A DNA stretch of 64,000 nt from Gordionus sp. m RMFG-2023 (GCF_954871325.1 NC_088775.1:58505561-58569560), one strand, 5' to 3'. Positions 23,580-36,008 are shown, counted from the first letter of the stretch. Numbers and translations are program-made. The notes: generated by a model from the sequence alone, not told the origin.

Positions 23580-24450
23580 TCCCTATCCCTCCTATATCAT
23601 GGATTATACATCATTATCAAAATGTGAGGGCCTCGGTATTCGTTCAACGTTACATCTCTTCAAGACTATCAACAGGCTGCTTAATATCCGACCTATGCAT
23701 ACTTCCAGATAAACACCTATATTCTACACTCTAGATTTGGAAAGTAAATAAATCTTCAATCGCCCATTACCCTTCTTCCTGTTTGCGTAAGATTGGGATT
23801 TTCCTTTAGTTGAATGTTTAGTTTAATTACTATTATCTAACCTAAAACCAGAAGGATTAACTAACTTTCTATGACAATAGCTATCAATGGATTATTGAAG
23901 CTAACCCCAGCCAAAATCTCAGTGTTCATCTATTTTCCGAACAATTAAGAATATCAATTAATCTTCTTACTGGTTGCAATATCGTTTAATCTTTCAACTG
24001 CTCTCTCTCTGCACCATAAGAGTTGAAGAAAATGGACACCATCCATTGCATTGCCCGTTCTTTAAAGACCGCCATCCTAGGCATAGCTCAGCAGTCAACA
24101 ATATAATATCCAAAGCTCTAAGAAGAGCCAACATATGATACACCCTTGAGCCCTTAGGTCTCTATACTTTAGATGGTGAAAGGCCATATGGTTTAACCTA
24201 AACTCTATGGGAAAGAGATATCCCTCTCGCTTGATTACACATGTGTAGACATATGCGCAAAACACGCATGAAAACTCTCTTTCAGAGGAGAAAAAAATAT
24301 TCAGAGCAGAACAATATTAATTTTTTCCTGATGTCACATCAACCCTCAGAAACTTCGGCTACGAGGCATCTTTCTTCTTGAAGGAGATAGGAAGAAAGGT
24401 TACAATCTATCTGAAGAACCTGAAAAATATTTCTATATTCGCCAGAATAT
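23580..24450 (+). pseudogene. Heavily decayed LINE fragment (3' part)
   Basis: Scattered peptide matches to the copy at 16313-19222 occur in the same order: K-C-E-G-L-G-I-R-S near 23621 (for K-S-G-G-I-G-I-R-S), L-E-P-L-G-L-Y with D-G-E-R-P near 24145-24185 (for L-E-P-T-G-L-Y and D-G-K-R-P), and A-S-F-F-L-K-E-I-G-R-K near 24368-24400 (for A-F-F-K-E-L-G-K-R). Many stops and frame changes lie between them. It is an old copy of the same or a related subfamily. Confidence 0.65.
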
Positions 24451-25475
24451 CAAATTAAAACAGTTATAATAATATAAATACAATATTATGTTAGTATAAT
24501 AATTATATATAAAAAAATAAAATATTAAATTTTTTTTAAAAGCTAGGTTAACTCCTAAGGAAGGAGACTTCCAATGAAACTGATGTGATTGAATTTATGA
24601 ATGACGATGGAAAGGCTTTGACTAAGATAAAAACATTCCCTGGGTTCATCGGTAATTTTACTGATTTTACACAGTTCTATGAATAAGGTTAAAGCACGGC
24701 CATCAAATGTGGCAGAGTAGATTATAGCTATAAATGTGTTTCTATAATTCTAAACGGAACAATCATGAATAAATAAATGTAATTAAAAACTTCTCTTATT
24801 TGCTAATAGGAGCTGCAGGCTGCATAGAAGTTTTGTAGGAGAGGTTATAAAATTTTAAATGAGATTTAATATAATAGTATTAAAATGGAGTTAAGCCATA
24901 CCTTACCTATTTATTTTTCCCCAACCTAACCTCTCTAGGGTTAAACTTTTAGATTTTAATAAAATGGATTAGGTATCAAAATTTTTATACTTTATGATAA
25001 AAGTATTTTTAATTTCATTTTTTTAACCACGCCAGGGGTAATATAAAAATATTATATAAATATGTCATCTCAAAATAACCTTCATTTAACTTTTCAAAAA
25101 TTGGGGTAGAGGGAATTATGTAAATTAAAATTATATATATTAATGAGTAACAAAAAATATTTGTCTCGTTTTTGATATTTAATTAAATATAACTTTTTAA
25201 TTTTTATAAACTTTTTTAGTTTTTATTAAGTATTATTCAGAAAACATAAACAAAAAAAAACAATATTATTATAAAATAAATAATAATTTATAATTTTTGA
25301 ATATTTTTTTTACAATATCTATTTTTCTTTTTTCTTTGTTAAAAAAATAAATTTTTCTAAATAAAATCGTAATATTTTGTTACTAAAAGTAAAATTATCG
25401 AAAAACACAAAATATATAAATGACCCCTAAGGGCAGGACAAAAATTTAAAGGTAAACTGCCAAAAAAAGAAGATT
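24451..25475. other. Upstream region of the SLC18-like gene
   Basis: AT-rich DNA presumably holding the promoter and 5' untranslated region of the gene that starts at 25476. No promoter element could be assigned with confidence. A short open run (about 24557-24685, containing N-E-T-D-V-I-E-F-M) has no recognised match and no clear splice context. Confidence 0.35.
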
Positions 25476-25605
25476 ATGCTAAATAAATTACAAATCAAAT
25501 CCAAATTCGAGGATATGTTCCAAAGGAATCGCGGGTCTAGAAAATTGGTATTGTTCGTTGTTTTTATGGCTATTCTTTTGGACAATATTTTGCTAACAAT
25601 CATAG
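25476..25605 (+). CDS. SLC18/VMAT-like transporter, exon 1 (N-terminus and TM1)
   Basis: This exon encodes 43 residues. The start ATG is at 25476. After a basic cytosolic leader comes G-S-R-K-L-V-L-F-V-V-F and then L-L-D-N-I-L-L-T-I-I, matching the TM1 signature of vesicular monoamine transporters (R-S-R-K-L-x-L-F and L-L-D-N-M-L-L-T). Asp36 corresponds to the TM1 aspartate needed for amine recognition in VMAT proteins. VMATs are vesicle-membrane antiporters that load monoamines in exchange for protons. The exon ends in phase 1 at a GT donor (gtagaa). A single ATG and a leader of family-like length support the start. No part of the gene looks damaged. Confidence 0.88.
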
Positions 25606-26343
25606 GTAGAATAAAGTGTTAATATTTTTTTATATAAAATCTTTAAAAATATATTACTGAACAACAAGTCACAATATATCGGTAAGTCAACTTATTCATT
25701 TCAAACTAAAAATAATTGATTTAAAATGGGTACGATAAAGATTCAATTAATCCTTTATATATAAATTTTATAATAAAAAATTATAACAAATATATTTTAC
25801 CCGATGATAAAGCTAGTTCAAGCATCATAAATTAATTATCTTTATATGTATATGTCGTAATGGGTTATAAATTCCACTGGGATTCGGAATCTCAATTTTA
25901 TATCATTTACCAAGCGCTTTTTTAAATTTTATAACTCTGTACAGGAAATGCATTCCAGCACTTAAAGAATATCTATCCTATAAAAATTTTTTTAGATTTA
26001 ATTGTTTCTTTATTTGAGTAGATTTAGCTAATATATAATTATAAATAATATTTGCCATGAACTTTTGTTTATTTTTAAATTCTTATGAAAAAAAATACGT
26101 AAAAACGGATAAAAATTACTAGCTTGTTAACACAGTTCTAGGAAAAATTGTCTGTAATTTACAATGTGTGTGGGTACTCTCTATATGTTGAAATATATTT
26201 TTGTCCAAATCAGGTTTTTTGATTTAAAAATCTCTCAGTAAATGATTTTACATTGAAAGATTACAAATTCCAATCAATTCTAAATCCTAAATATATACAA
26301 TTATTACTATAAACTTTCATTAATTTATTTTTGATATTTAAAG

Positions 26344-26698
26344 TTCCAATAATTCCAGACTATTTATATCAACAAAAACTAAACAAGTATCTTGCAATAC
26401 AAAATGACCCTTCGAATATTTCTGAAACAATGCTTATTCATACAAATAAACAGGATTATACTCTAAAAAAAAACGGTGATAAAGATTTAGATTATTTATT
26501 TGATAGATTGCAGTATTACGATTTAATGAGCGAATTGGGGAAAAATTATTCCGCAACAAGTATTTCGCCAAAATTGAATATGACTCTTTACAGGCACGTG
26601 ACTTTAGTGGAACAAAATGTTAAGGTGGGAATCATGTTTGCCTCGAAAGCCGTAGTACAACTGATAACGAACCCGTTCGTTGGTTCGTTGACACAAAG
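26344..26698 (+). CDS. SLC18/VMAT-like transporter, exon 2 (luminal loop to TM2)
   Basis: The acceptor 'atatttaaag' joins in phase 1 to give V-P-I-I-P-D-Y-L-Y, the end of TM1 in VMATs. About 80 residues of luminal loop follow, with three N-glycosylation sequons (N-I-S, N-Y-S, N-M-T), as expected for this loop. Then comes V-E-Q-N-V-K-V-G-I-M-F-A-S-K-A and Q-L-I-T-N-P-F-V-G, the strongly conserved TM2 entry, including the family lysine in F-A-S-K. The wording fits VMAT better than the vesicular acetylcholine transporter, which has N-P-L-S-G and a D-R-M-S-Y continuation. The exon ends in phase 2 before 'gtgtaa'. Confidence 0.9.
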
Positions 26699-27157
26699 GT
26701 GTAATATTTATTTATCATGAATTTATATAATTGTTTTGTGAGCTTTCTATTAATAAAGGGAAAATTTAATATAATGAAAAGAGAAATAATAAAAAAGAAT
26801 GTTCTGCTTATTCCAACAAATACTAAATAAGGTTTTGAAGGATAAGCATGGTGCTTAATATAAATTGATAAGGAATAGTCAATTTTTAGGAAGATTATTA
26901 CATCAAAATTAGAGTAATATATTTAAAAATATATATGTATAATTTTTTGGAGGGCTATGGATCCTTCAAAATTTTATTTAGTAGAGTTATGGAAAATTTA
27001 AAAAATAGGGTTCGACTCGGGTGTCCAACTCAAGTTCACGATCGGGAGATTTGAGTTGGATCTTGGTAGCAACACTCGAAGAGCGTGGAGGCCTAAGCCA
27101 AATTTTTACAGATTCAATGAGTTCAAATTATGGGAAGATCCTCCATAATTAGTGTTG

Positions 27158-27366
27158 TTGAACGGCTCAATTAGAGACGATTTTTAAAAGCTGTGAACTC
27201 AATTTTTATCCATAAAAATATTATGCAAGCCTGAAGATTTCATAGATGGCAGATTTGGACATCTATTAGCGAAATCTCAAGGCTTAGGCTAAATTTTTCT
27301 GGCTAATATATTGAGCTAGCCGTTTTTTAAAATCAGCTCAAATAGAGCTGTTTAACAGCACTAATA
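27158..27366. mobile_element. CGGCTC MITE (about 210 bp)
   Basis: The ends are inverted: left 'tagtgttgttgaacggctca', right 'gagctgtttaacagcacta'. Homology between the arms continues inward for about 60 bp (AACGGCTAGCTCAATATATT-like). The centre includes 'tggacatctattagcgaaat'. It is non-coding. The termini resemble CAGAGTTGTTAA hAT ends. Confidence 0.7.
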
Positions 27367-27827
27367 ATTTTTTGTTTTTATTTGATAGAGGTCCCTACGA
27401 ATTTTGCTTTATGTTTCTTCCTATAGGTTTACATACAGAAAGTGCATATTTTTTTGCAATTTTTCTTTGTTCAATTTCTATTTATGTTTATTTTATTAAA
27501 AAAATTTAATCTATTTTTATGATAAAATTAAATATTAAAAAGACTGATTCTATATAGATTTACTTTTGGTCTTTTTTAGAGTGCACCATTCCCTTATTTT
27601 TTTGCATTTTTCCCAAGCCCTGTCGCCAGTAAGTAGTGACTACGTTAAGCTGGAGGTTACATTTTTAGTCAATATAATATACTTTATAGGTAATTTAAAT
27701 AGCAAAGCAAATGTCATTAAGACGGCAAGAATCAAATAATAAGGAGAGGTGGCCATTATTTTAAAATATATTTAAACCATTTAGATTTTATTTTGGCAAA
27801 AAAATAATTTAAAAAGGCACATTTATT

Positions 27828-28655
27828 ACAGGGTTTCCCATTCAAAAAAGGAAAAGTTTCAATCATAAAAGGAAAAGGTCCGATCAAAAAAGGAAAAGGT
27901 CCAAACAAAAAAGGAAAAGGTTCAATCAAAAAAGGAAAAGGTCCAAACAAAAAAGGAAAAGTGTTAATCAAAAAAGGAAAATTCCCAAAAAGAAAGGCAA
28001 AAGTCCGATCAAAAAAGGAAAAGTGTCAAACAAAAAAGGAAAAGGTCCCAATCAAAAAGGAAAAGTGTCAAACAATAAAGGAAAAGTGTCAATCGAAAAA
28101 GGAAAATTCCCAAAAGAAAAGGAAAAGTGTCAATCAAAAAAGGAAAATTCCCATTCAAAAAAGGAAAATCGTAATTTTTAAAATTTTTTTAAAAAAAATA
28201 TATAAATTTTAAAATTTTTCTTAAATTTTATTTATTTTTATCATTCCTTCTTATTTTATTTCTAACTTTTTGCGATTTCTTTACTTTATTTGTATCTTTT
28301 CTCAATTTATTTTTCTTACTATATTTTTTCTCAATTTTTTTTCTTCTCATTTTTGATAATTCTTTTGTATTTTTAAAAATAATTTATAAATTTAGGTCCA
28401 TTTTTTTAACAATTCTTTACGTTTTTTTTCATCATACATATGTTGTAATTTTTAAAGGGATCATAACTATCCGGGATCTTCACGGGATTTAAAGGGATCC
28501 CTTTAAAATTACAATTTTTTAAAGGATAAAGAACTATAAGGCATTACCACGTTTGAACCATGATATAGAAGAATCTTATTTTAAAAATCGCGCGTTTCGT
28601 TTTTTAATTTTATTGTTATTCATTAATTTTCAATATTGTTTTTTTTGGCCTTATG
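27828..28655 (+). repeat. Macro-repeat unit E, with a 21-bp array
   Basis: The unit starts 'ttacagggtttcccattc', then has about 15 degenerate copies of a 21-bp word ('ggaaaagtgtcaatcaaaaaa') to 28170, then a T-rich arm with 'tttttgcgatttctttac', 'ttttgataattc', 'aacaattctttacg', and finally 'ggatcataactatccgggat' and 'aaagggatccctttaaa' followed by a tail to about 28655. The array in one frame gives a long lysine-rich open frame that is an artefact of repetition. Homologous units lie at 36009-42570. Confidence 0.8.
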
Positions 28656-28725
28656 AAATAAGATATGTCTAACATAGGGTATCAATCGATCTAATCAAAA
28701 GATCTATTCAACTGGAAGTCAATCT

Positions 28726-29095
28726 CTCCCCCATAATGGGTTGGTCTAGGTCTTGGGGGGTCAGAAATATTTTTGTCACCACAAAATATCGATATGAGTA
28801 TCAAATAAAAGCTAATTTTAATATCTTTAGATTAAAATTATTCAATGGGTATGACTGTGGAACCGAAAAAAGATTTGAAAAATTGTTTTATCTTCATTCT
28901 CTTTTATTTCTGTAAATTCTATCCAACTAGACATTTTGTTAATATGTTGAGGGCCTGACAGACATAATACCCATCAAGAAAAAAATGAATAATTTCAATC
29001 TAAAAATATTTAAATTAGCTTTTATTTGATACTCATATCGATATTTTGTGGTGATAAAAATATTCCTGACCCCCCAAGACCTAGACCCGCCCTCT
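28726..29095. mobile_element. MITE with about 100-bp inverted arms
   Basis: The left arm (28726-28850: 'tctaggtcttggggggtcag', 'caaaatatcgatatgagtat', 'caaataaaagctaatttt') and right arm (28985-29095: 'attagcttttatttgatact', 'catatcgatattttgtggtg', 'ctgaccccccaagacctaga') are inverted copies. The centre also pairs in part (ATGGGTAT / ATACCCAT). It has no coding capacity. Fragments of the family occur at 22600-22862 and 29125-29190. Confidence 0.75.
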
Positions 29096-29124
29096 ATGTG
29101 TGATTATTATTATTACAATAAAAA

Positions 29125-29190
29125 AATATTATTATTACCTTTTATTTGATACCCATATCAAAAAAAATTATTTTTACACCCCCCCTCCAT
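29125..29190. repeat. Fragment of the C-run/GATACCCAT MITE family
   Basis: The word 'ccttttatttgatacccata' followed by a C-run repeats the arm of the neighbouring MITE. Confidence 0.45.
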
Positions 29191-29716
29191 ACACCTCCTC
29201 TCCACACCCAGACCAAGTCATACCCATCCAGACCAAGAATAAAGAATTTCAGTTTCCCCAATTTCATACATATATGATATATTTGTTTTGAGTTTTTCTT
29301 TGTCTGTCAAGATTATCGAAAATCATAGGTCTTGTAGAAGGACAGAGTAGAAAATATCTTTTAAATTTTTATTTCTATGTATAGACAAGATAATAGAATT
29401 AAATAGAGCAATATTTTAGAATTTAAGCGATGACTATAAAGTCTGTTGGGATTAATTGTTTTAATTTGAACCATTCTTAATTGTAGGTTTTAATGGACCT
29501 AGTATCGTTATAAGGATAGTAAAAAGTATTGGATTAAATAAAATTAAAAATGCAACTCTTACAACGTGAGATATTACCATTTCAAAACTTCTAATGGCTA
29601 ATAAACGTATTTTATAATCTGTAAAAAAAGTTACAATTAAATAAGAATTTTAAAAGTGACTAACTATATCAATGTTTTATTAAAAAATAGATGAATGATA
29701 TGAAAAGAAAATTGTA
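29191..29716. other. Intronic spacer, nothing recognised
   Basis: AT-rich intron sequence without recognised repeats or exons. Confidence 0.4.
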
Positions 29717-29724
29717 TTATTGAT

Positions 29725-30090
29725 TAGTTGGCCCGAAATTTTTTTTAAAAAGTTTTGCCGGCCCAGCCCTAACCCGAAATTTATTTTAAAAAAATTTACC
29801 TGCCCGCCAGGCTCGAATTTATTTAAATATAGAAATTAATTTTTATAATTACTTAAAATAAAAGACATATGTTATATAGCGTTTAGCTTCAATAAATTAA
29901 ATCAAAAAATTTTATTTTACATAAAAAATTCAATATAAAATTGATAAATTTAGATATATTTAATAAAATTTCCAAGGTCCGACCCGACCCGGCCCGAAAT
30001 TTTTTTAAAAATATTAGGCCCGGCCCGACCCGAACCCGATTATTTTAAATAAAATTAGGCCCGAGCCGGGCCTAACTTTGCAGATCTCTA
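29725..30090. mobile_element. Non-autonomous hAT with GGGTCGGGC subterminal repeats and exact TSD
   Basis: A 366-bp element flanked by exact copies of the 8-bp word TTATTGAT (29717-29724 and 30091-30098). The right end on the opposite strand reads TAGAGATCTG, close to the TAGAGAACTG end of the hAT at 2271-7071. The subterminal words (CCCGACCCG, GGCCCG) are shared with that element as well. Its centre is AT-rich and non-coding. It is most simply a deletion derivative moved by the same transposase family. Confidence 0.8.
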
Positions 30091-30098
30091 TTATTGAT

Positions 30099-30800
30099 TG
30101 CTATCATGTTCACTTTGTATTAGGTAAAATATAAGGTAAAAATAATTTTTTTTACATGCTCCAGGAAATTAGTTCATACAAATATAATCCTAAATTACTA
30201 TAGCTGAACCCGATCTAGATTCAAGCCTGCCAAAAGTTATGAGTTTTGATTTGGTTTTTAGGTTTTAAAATAATTTGGTCCAAGTGGTGTCCATAACCAG
30301 AATTGGGTTTCTTTGTTGAAATAAAAATAATTTAATCCGATTTCGATTTTTTCTATTTTTGCTTAAAAAATTAACATTCACTTTTAACATTATTTTTTTC
30401 TTAGATTTTTGTATAAAGTTTTTTTCCTATCTTTATATTTTAAAATTAAAATATTAATAATTGTATTAAAAAACTCATCTTACTTTATTTGGTTAATAAA
30501 ACATATTTATTTATATTTCACCGGGGCCCTTTATTATTGTGAAGGTATGATGCAATAATGTTATTAAAATCGTATGGTGGTCAAGTTTCTTGAATCAATG
30601 TATTATTATCATTTGGAATACCTCCTCACGTCTTTTTTGAATGTTTAAAATACAAATTTACAACTAATCCCAATCCCTCCCCCAACTTATTCCAATTATT
30701 TTAATTTTCTATTCACAATTATATATTTTTAAAATGACGAAAACAATAAAAATTAAAAATTTAAACCAAGGCATTTAAGCAAAAATCTTAAAGAATAGTG
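30099..30800. other. Intronic spacer, nothing recognised
   Basis: AT-rich sequence. No repeat end, exon or RNA gene was seen. Confidence 0.4.
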
Positions 30801-30802
30801 TT

Positions 30803-31018
30803 ATTAAACGGCTCAATTTGTGCCGATTATTAAAAACGGCTATCTCAATATTTTATCCAGAAAAATATATGCAAGCCTATAGATTTTAGTTATAGGTAGC
30901 AGCAGAAGGGTTTGGACATCTATTATCGAAATCTCGAAGCGGCAATATTTTTCTGGTTAAAATATTGAGTTAGCCTTTTTTAAAAATTGGCTCAAATCTA
31001 GCAGCTTAACAACACTAT
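30803..31018. mobile_element. CGGCTC MITE, second copy
   Basis: Left end 'tagtgttattaaacggctca', right end 'gcagcttaacaacacta'. Internal words match the copy at 27158-27366 ('caagcctatagatttt', 'tttggacatctattatcgaa', 'aatattgagttagcc'). The two copies differ at many sites, so the family is not young. Confidence 0.7.
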
Positions 31019-32530
31019 TGAAGATAATAAGTACAAGTATGAAGCTAGCTGTAAAAAGCAGAGCCATGGGCTAGTAAATATTTTTTTATATGGACGGGTA
31101 GAAAAAATGATCTCAGTTTGACCAGTGACACAAATTATTAGTGTTATTTACTTTCTATTCTTCCTCTATTGCCTCACTGTATATCACAATATAAATTCAA
31201 AAAATAAGAAAGGTTTTTAAAAATTGAGGAAGTGGATATAATAGTTATGTAACTATTGCTATAACTTAAAATAGAGTAAAACATGTTTGAAATAAAGTAA
31301 CTTGCAATTCTTGAAAATGTTGTATACTTTTTCAAAAAAAAAATTTTCAATTTTTAGCTAAGGAAAGTTTCCCCTCCCCCCAAACCTCACAGACTAAATC
31401 CGAATAGCCTGCATTCTTATATCTTTCTAAAGTTTATGAAGTATTTCCTACCTATGCTAAATTTATCGATTTATCATATGTATTCATAATCCTACGGTAC
31501 CTAAATGATCCAAACAGTTGTAGTCCATCCAGGGTGAGGGGGGGGGGGGAGTATAGTGAACGATCATTATTAAAATTGGAGGGTTTTTTATTTTTACTAA
31601 TTTTTCTTTGGTTTCCTAATTTTATTTGGTAAGAGGGAGATAAGGGTATAGGTGATAATATTGTCATTAGTTTGTGTAGTGGGGGGGGGGGGGGTGAAAC
31701 ACCTGGGTTAATCATGAATATATTCAAAACCATAAACAATCTGGAGATCTCTTTTGCAGTAGCCTCATACTTAATAGAAATGAAATAGTAATTTGTTTTT
31801 AAACAGTGTGTAATCAACATTAAGAGGATACAAAATAATACCGACCAATATATTAACACTACTAGGCTTTCTTTTAGATAATAAAATGGTATCTAAAAAA
31901 TTACTTAATAAAATTTTCCATATTTTACATAATGTAGCACATTTTATCTCATTTACCTGAACATGATCTTTACTTCTAATAAGAAATTATTTATATATTC
32001 TTCAGAAAAAATATGACACATTCAATATTTTAATTATTCTCATAGCTGGTATAAAAATCTTAAGGTCTGGGCTTCATTGCCCTCAAAATTCATTTTCTTC
32101 TTATCTTCCAGAGTTAACAATTATATTATGTCAAAGTTCATATCCCTTCTGACTGATTATTATTGGATGAAGGAAATACCTGGAATGCAATATACTTACA
32201 AATATTTCATCTTTAGAGATATGTATATAGTGGAAAATGAAACAAATAAAAACTGTTTTTAGTTGTCTTTTTAATAATAGCATATTTTTAATATTATTGT
32301 AAACTACTATTATTTAAAGACTCAATGTATCAATATTAGGCCATACTTTAGTAAAAGTACAATATGAAGGATGAACATTATTCTACCTCTCATAATTACA
32401 AAGGGATATACAAAAAATCCATTGGAAGAAATTGGTTAATGAATAGATTCAATTATTTACATAAGAATTGGGATGTTTGAAAGATTTTAAGGCATAATTA
32501 TATATAAAAAACGAGAAATCAAATTGTGAA
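31019..32530. other. Intronic spacer with two long G-runs
   Basis: AT-rich intron sequence with G-runs of about ten and twelve bases near 31538-31549 and 31681-31694. Open frames here (31452-31859 minus, 32077-32262 plus) have no recognisable domain and look like chance frames. Confidence 0.4.
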
Positions 32531-32539
32531 TCACGTCCA

Positions 32540-33000
32540 GTATCATACGCACTAAAAGAAAAGTTTGAGAACGATTTAGACAGATTGTTAAAAATAGGAG
32601 TAATAGGAAAAATTAATCATTCACTTTATGCATCACACACAGCAATCGTTTAAAAGAAAGATAAAACATTACGAATTAGGGGGAATCTTAAAAGAACAAT
32701 AAATGAAATATTGATTCTTACCCAATATCAAGAATCAAAGATTTATTAACCAGTTTGGGAGAGGAAAGGAATATTTAATATTGGACATCTCCGATGCCTA
32801 TTTTCAAGTTAAAATGACGGAATAATCACAAAAGTCTCTTGTAATCATTACACTTAGAGGATTATTTAAAAATACAAGACTCCATTTGATATATCGTCCT
32901 CTCCTGCAATATTCCAACGGGCCGTCGATAATTTATCAAAAGGCTTCGAAGGAGTAGCTTGTTATTTAGATGATATTATAAATAACAGAAAAAAATAGAG
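32540..33000 (+). mobile_element. Fossil Ty3/mdg4 (gypsy) reverse transcriptase fragment
   Basis: The plus strand shows the reverse transcriptase pattern of Ty3/mdg4-type LTR retrotransposons: an L-D-I-S-D-A-Y-F-Q block, followed later by a Y-L-D-D block. The piece is old, with roughly six or more breaks. No LTR, integrase, gag or envelope region was recognised nearby, so it is an isolated fragment inside the intron. Confidence 0.7.
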
Positions 33001-36000
33001 AGAAACACGAAATTAATTTTATAAAAATACTAAATTTAAACAATGATATTATACCAAAAATAAATGTATATTTTTCAAACAAAATGTAGTGGACTTATCA
33101 AAAAAGGGTATTACAACTACAGTAAAAAATACTGAGGCGGTAAACTACAATAAAACAGAAAAGAAAGAATAAGAAGGAAATACAACATCAATACTTTTGG
33201 GTCACGGGTAGGGCTTATATTTTTTGAATATGTCACCAACAGCGCTGGATTACTTATTGTGCAACACCCCTTTAAACGTTATAGATATATTCACAAAGGG
33301 AAATATTAATTTAGTTGAAAATGGGCACTAATTAGGGTTAAAACTTAACATGATTAAAATAGAAGATTTTTGGATTTTCAATTTTATTTTATTTCTTATA
33401 ATAAAATATAATGCAAATTGGTTATGAATGATTGAAACTTTAATTAATAAAATGTCAAGATCATTGAAAATGTCTCTCTCTCTAATTTAAATATGATAAA
33501 CATAATTCAGGGATTTTTTTTAACCATCGATTCAAGGCGCACGATTATTTTTAAATTGATATTTTGTTTTTTAAATAATTATATTTAAAATGCGATTGAA
33601 ACTTGGGAATATTACAAATATATTTTAAATTTAGGTATAATATATTCAATTCTATAATCTCCCATATAATAATTTTTACACTTTGCATTATTAAAACCAA
33701 ATTTATATATGATTAGTATTCAATTTTAATAGCTTTCTTAAGAAATTTTAGGTCCTAATTTAGGCTATGTCTTAACCTACTTCAAGAATTGCATAACATT
33801 TGTGAGTTTTGAGATACTAAACATATTCCGAATCTTCCATTAAATTTTCAAAAGTATTGTTAAATTCTCCATTTAGAAAATTCAAAATGTTTGATGTAAA
33901 TGATTTATTATTCTATATTTTATATTATTTGATGATGCGACTCAAAGTAGAAAAAGGCTTAGATTTTTGGAAGACCGGTATATACGATTATTAGAATATT
34001 ATATATATTCATTCTAGCGATCAAGGACTTTTTAAAATATTTGATATTCCTTCTTATCTCTTTGATCCGACGTTCTACATGTATGTGAAAAATCCAATTA
34101 TATTCTTACAAATATGAAGGAAAATGACTCATCCATAAAAACTCTATCAGCATGAAGAATCGGCTTTATATAACCGTTTTGTGTGAATAGTATTTCTTTA
34201 ATAAATAATCTTAAAATATTATTCGATATTTAACAATAAGGATGAGTTATAGAAAATTAGCATTTGCAAAGATTGGCTAAACATCAGTATATACTATTAT
34301 GACATCAATATGTAGGCTATTATGGGTAAGTCTCCAATCCAATCATTTCTGTTTACCAACAGTTGAACAAATGTTTGAAATATCAACAAATACTTCAGGA
34401 AATCAGGTTTTTATGTAATAATGATGGAAAACATGTGAAAATAAAAAAACCTAAATAAGTGGATCTTAATTTTTTCATTATAAAAAATATAATTTCATTG
34501 TGATTCAAGCTGTTAGAGATCACAACAAGGTTATTATATATTTTATAAGTTTTTTCTTCTCATATTTATGTTAATTGGAGCATCTAAAGGGCCTATTTTA
34601 CAAAGGAAGGATCAATAAAACATCAAGATACCCAATCCAAATTTTTTACTTTTAACAGAAATATTATCTTCATATGTATTTGTTGGAGATAATATTTATC
34701 CCTTAATGGATGTCATATTGAATGAATATAATTTTTTTTATAGATTTAAATAATTTCTTTTCCTTCACCTTAAACAAAATGGTGAAAAATCTAAATACAT
34801 TTTATTATAAAATTCAGTATACATTTGTTTTGCGCTGATAAAAAATTGAAGCTTATTTTTGAATTAATTTAATGTTCATTTTTAAATAATACTCATTTGA
34901 AAAAAATACAAAATCAAAGGACAAAAATATTATTCTAATTTTTATGGTAAGAAAATTTTATGAAATCTTTTAGATTGGGGGTATTTAAGGATTTTTTATT
35001 GGTCATGAGGGTAAAGATTTATATCATTTTGAGTAACGAATACATGTCTATTATAGTCAGGGATCTAACCCATAAAGAATATTGGTTCAGTTCCGTTTCA
35101 GTTAAAAATAACGGTTACGTATATAGGTTCAGTTAGTAAAAAATAATATCCGATGGTTTTGAACCCTTAAAAACAAATTTAAACCTCTATTATATAAAGA
35201 ATAAACATTTTTTTAAATTTTTCTACTATTCTCTAAAAATAATATTGAGTCATAGTGAAGTAAAATATTTTCCAGTTCTCTTTTGTCAAATTGAATCTAT
35301 AAGGAGGAAAAATTAATTTTATAAATGTAAACACTTCAGTATGCTAACTTGGACAGCTAGCTATCACAGTCAAATAATATACAAAATATCTAAAAATAAT
35401 TATTGATATTTATCTGTCAAATGATAATTAATCATCTTTAAAAGAATTAAAATATCAAGGTTCGAAACCAGTTTATAGCCCTTTTTAGAGGTTAGGTTCA
35501 AGTGCAATTTACTTTAGCGTTTAAAATTTGAATTAGGCTCAGTAGATAATAATGAATATCGATTTAACGGTTCGGTTTATGTATAGTTAAATAATAGAAG
35601 GTTTGATTATATGGATATCCGTGAGGCCAGGCAAATCGCGACAAAAGCGCATTAAAGGGAGTTATGAGGAGATTTATAAATGGAATAAATAAATTATAGA
35701 CACCATATTTAAAATAAATTATCACCTAAAGGATGGCGGCGCTGCTAGAATCATCTTTTTTTAAAGATTGATGCCATTTCATAGATTCTTCTAAGAAAAA
35801 TACATTATATGGGCGCGGTACAGTCTCTTAAATACTATATAGACGCTCTGAATTTACCCCCGAAAAAATCATGGTTAATAATCCCGTCAAATCACTAAGG
35901 AACTCTAATTTATGACAGTCCAATACCAGACAAGTTATGTCACTTGCTCATAAAACGATTCGCATTCATTTTTATATGAAATAAAAATTTAACAGAATAA

Positions 36001-36008
36001 AATATTTA
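33001..36008. other. Intronic spacer, mostly unassigned
   Basis: Long AT-rich stretch. Weak repeats of the word GGTTCGGTT / GGTTCAGTT occur around 35080-35130 and 35450-35580, which may be subterminal motifs of a worn hAT-like MITE, but no ends could be fixed. No exon or RNA gene was recognised. Confidence 0.35.

Noticed and set aside
24557-24685. Short open run with N-E-T-D-V-I-E-F-M
   Set aside because: It has reasonable composition but no ATG or clear acceptor, no recognised family, and lies next to a decayed LINE. It is too weak to list as an exon.
27158-27366. A target-site duplication for the CGGCTC MITE
   Set aside because: Several placements of the ends were tried by eye at 27158 and 30803. 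None gave a convincing 8-bp match.
28000-28170. CRISPR array
   Set aside because: Short AT-rich repeats with near-uniform period have no unique spacers of fixed length, and the setting is an animal intron.
27961-28212. Lysine-rich open frame (83 residues) and similar ones at 36134-36526, 37250-37486 and 42244-42477
   Set aside because: They arise from the 21-bp GGAAAAG-word array, whose length is a multiple of three. The same protein-like pattern appears wherever the array occurs, with no start context, domain or splice support.
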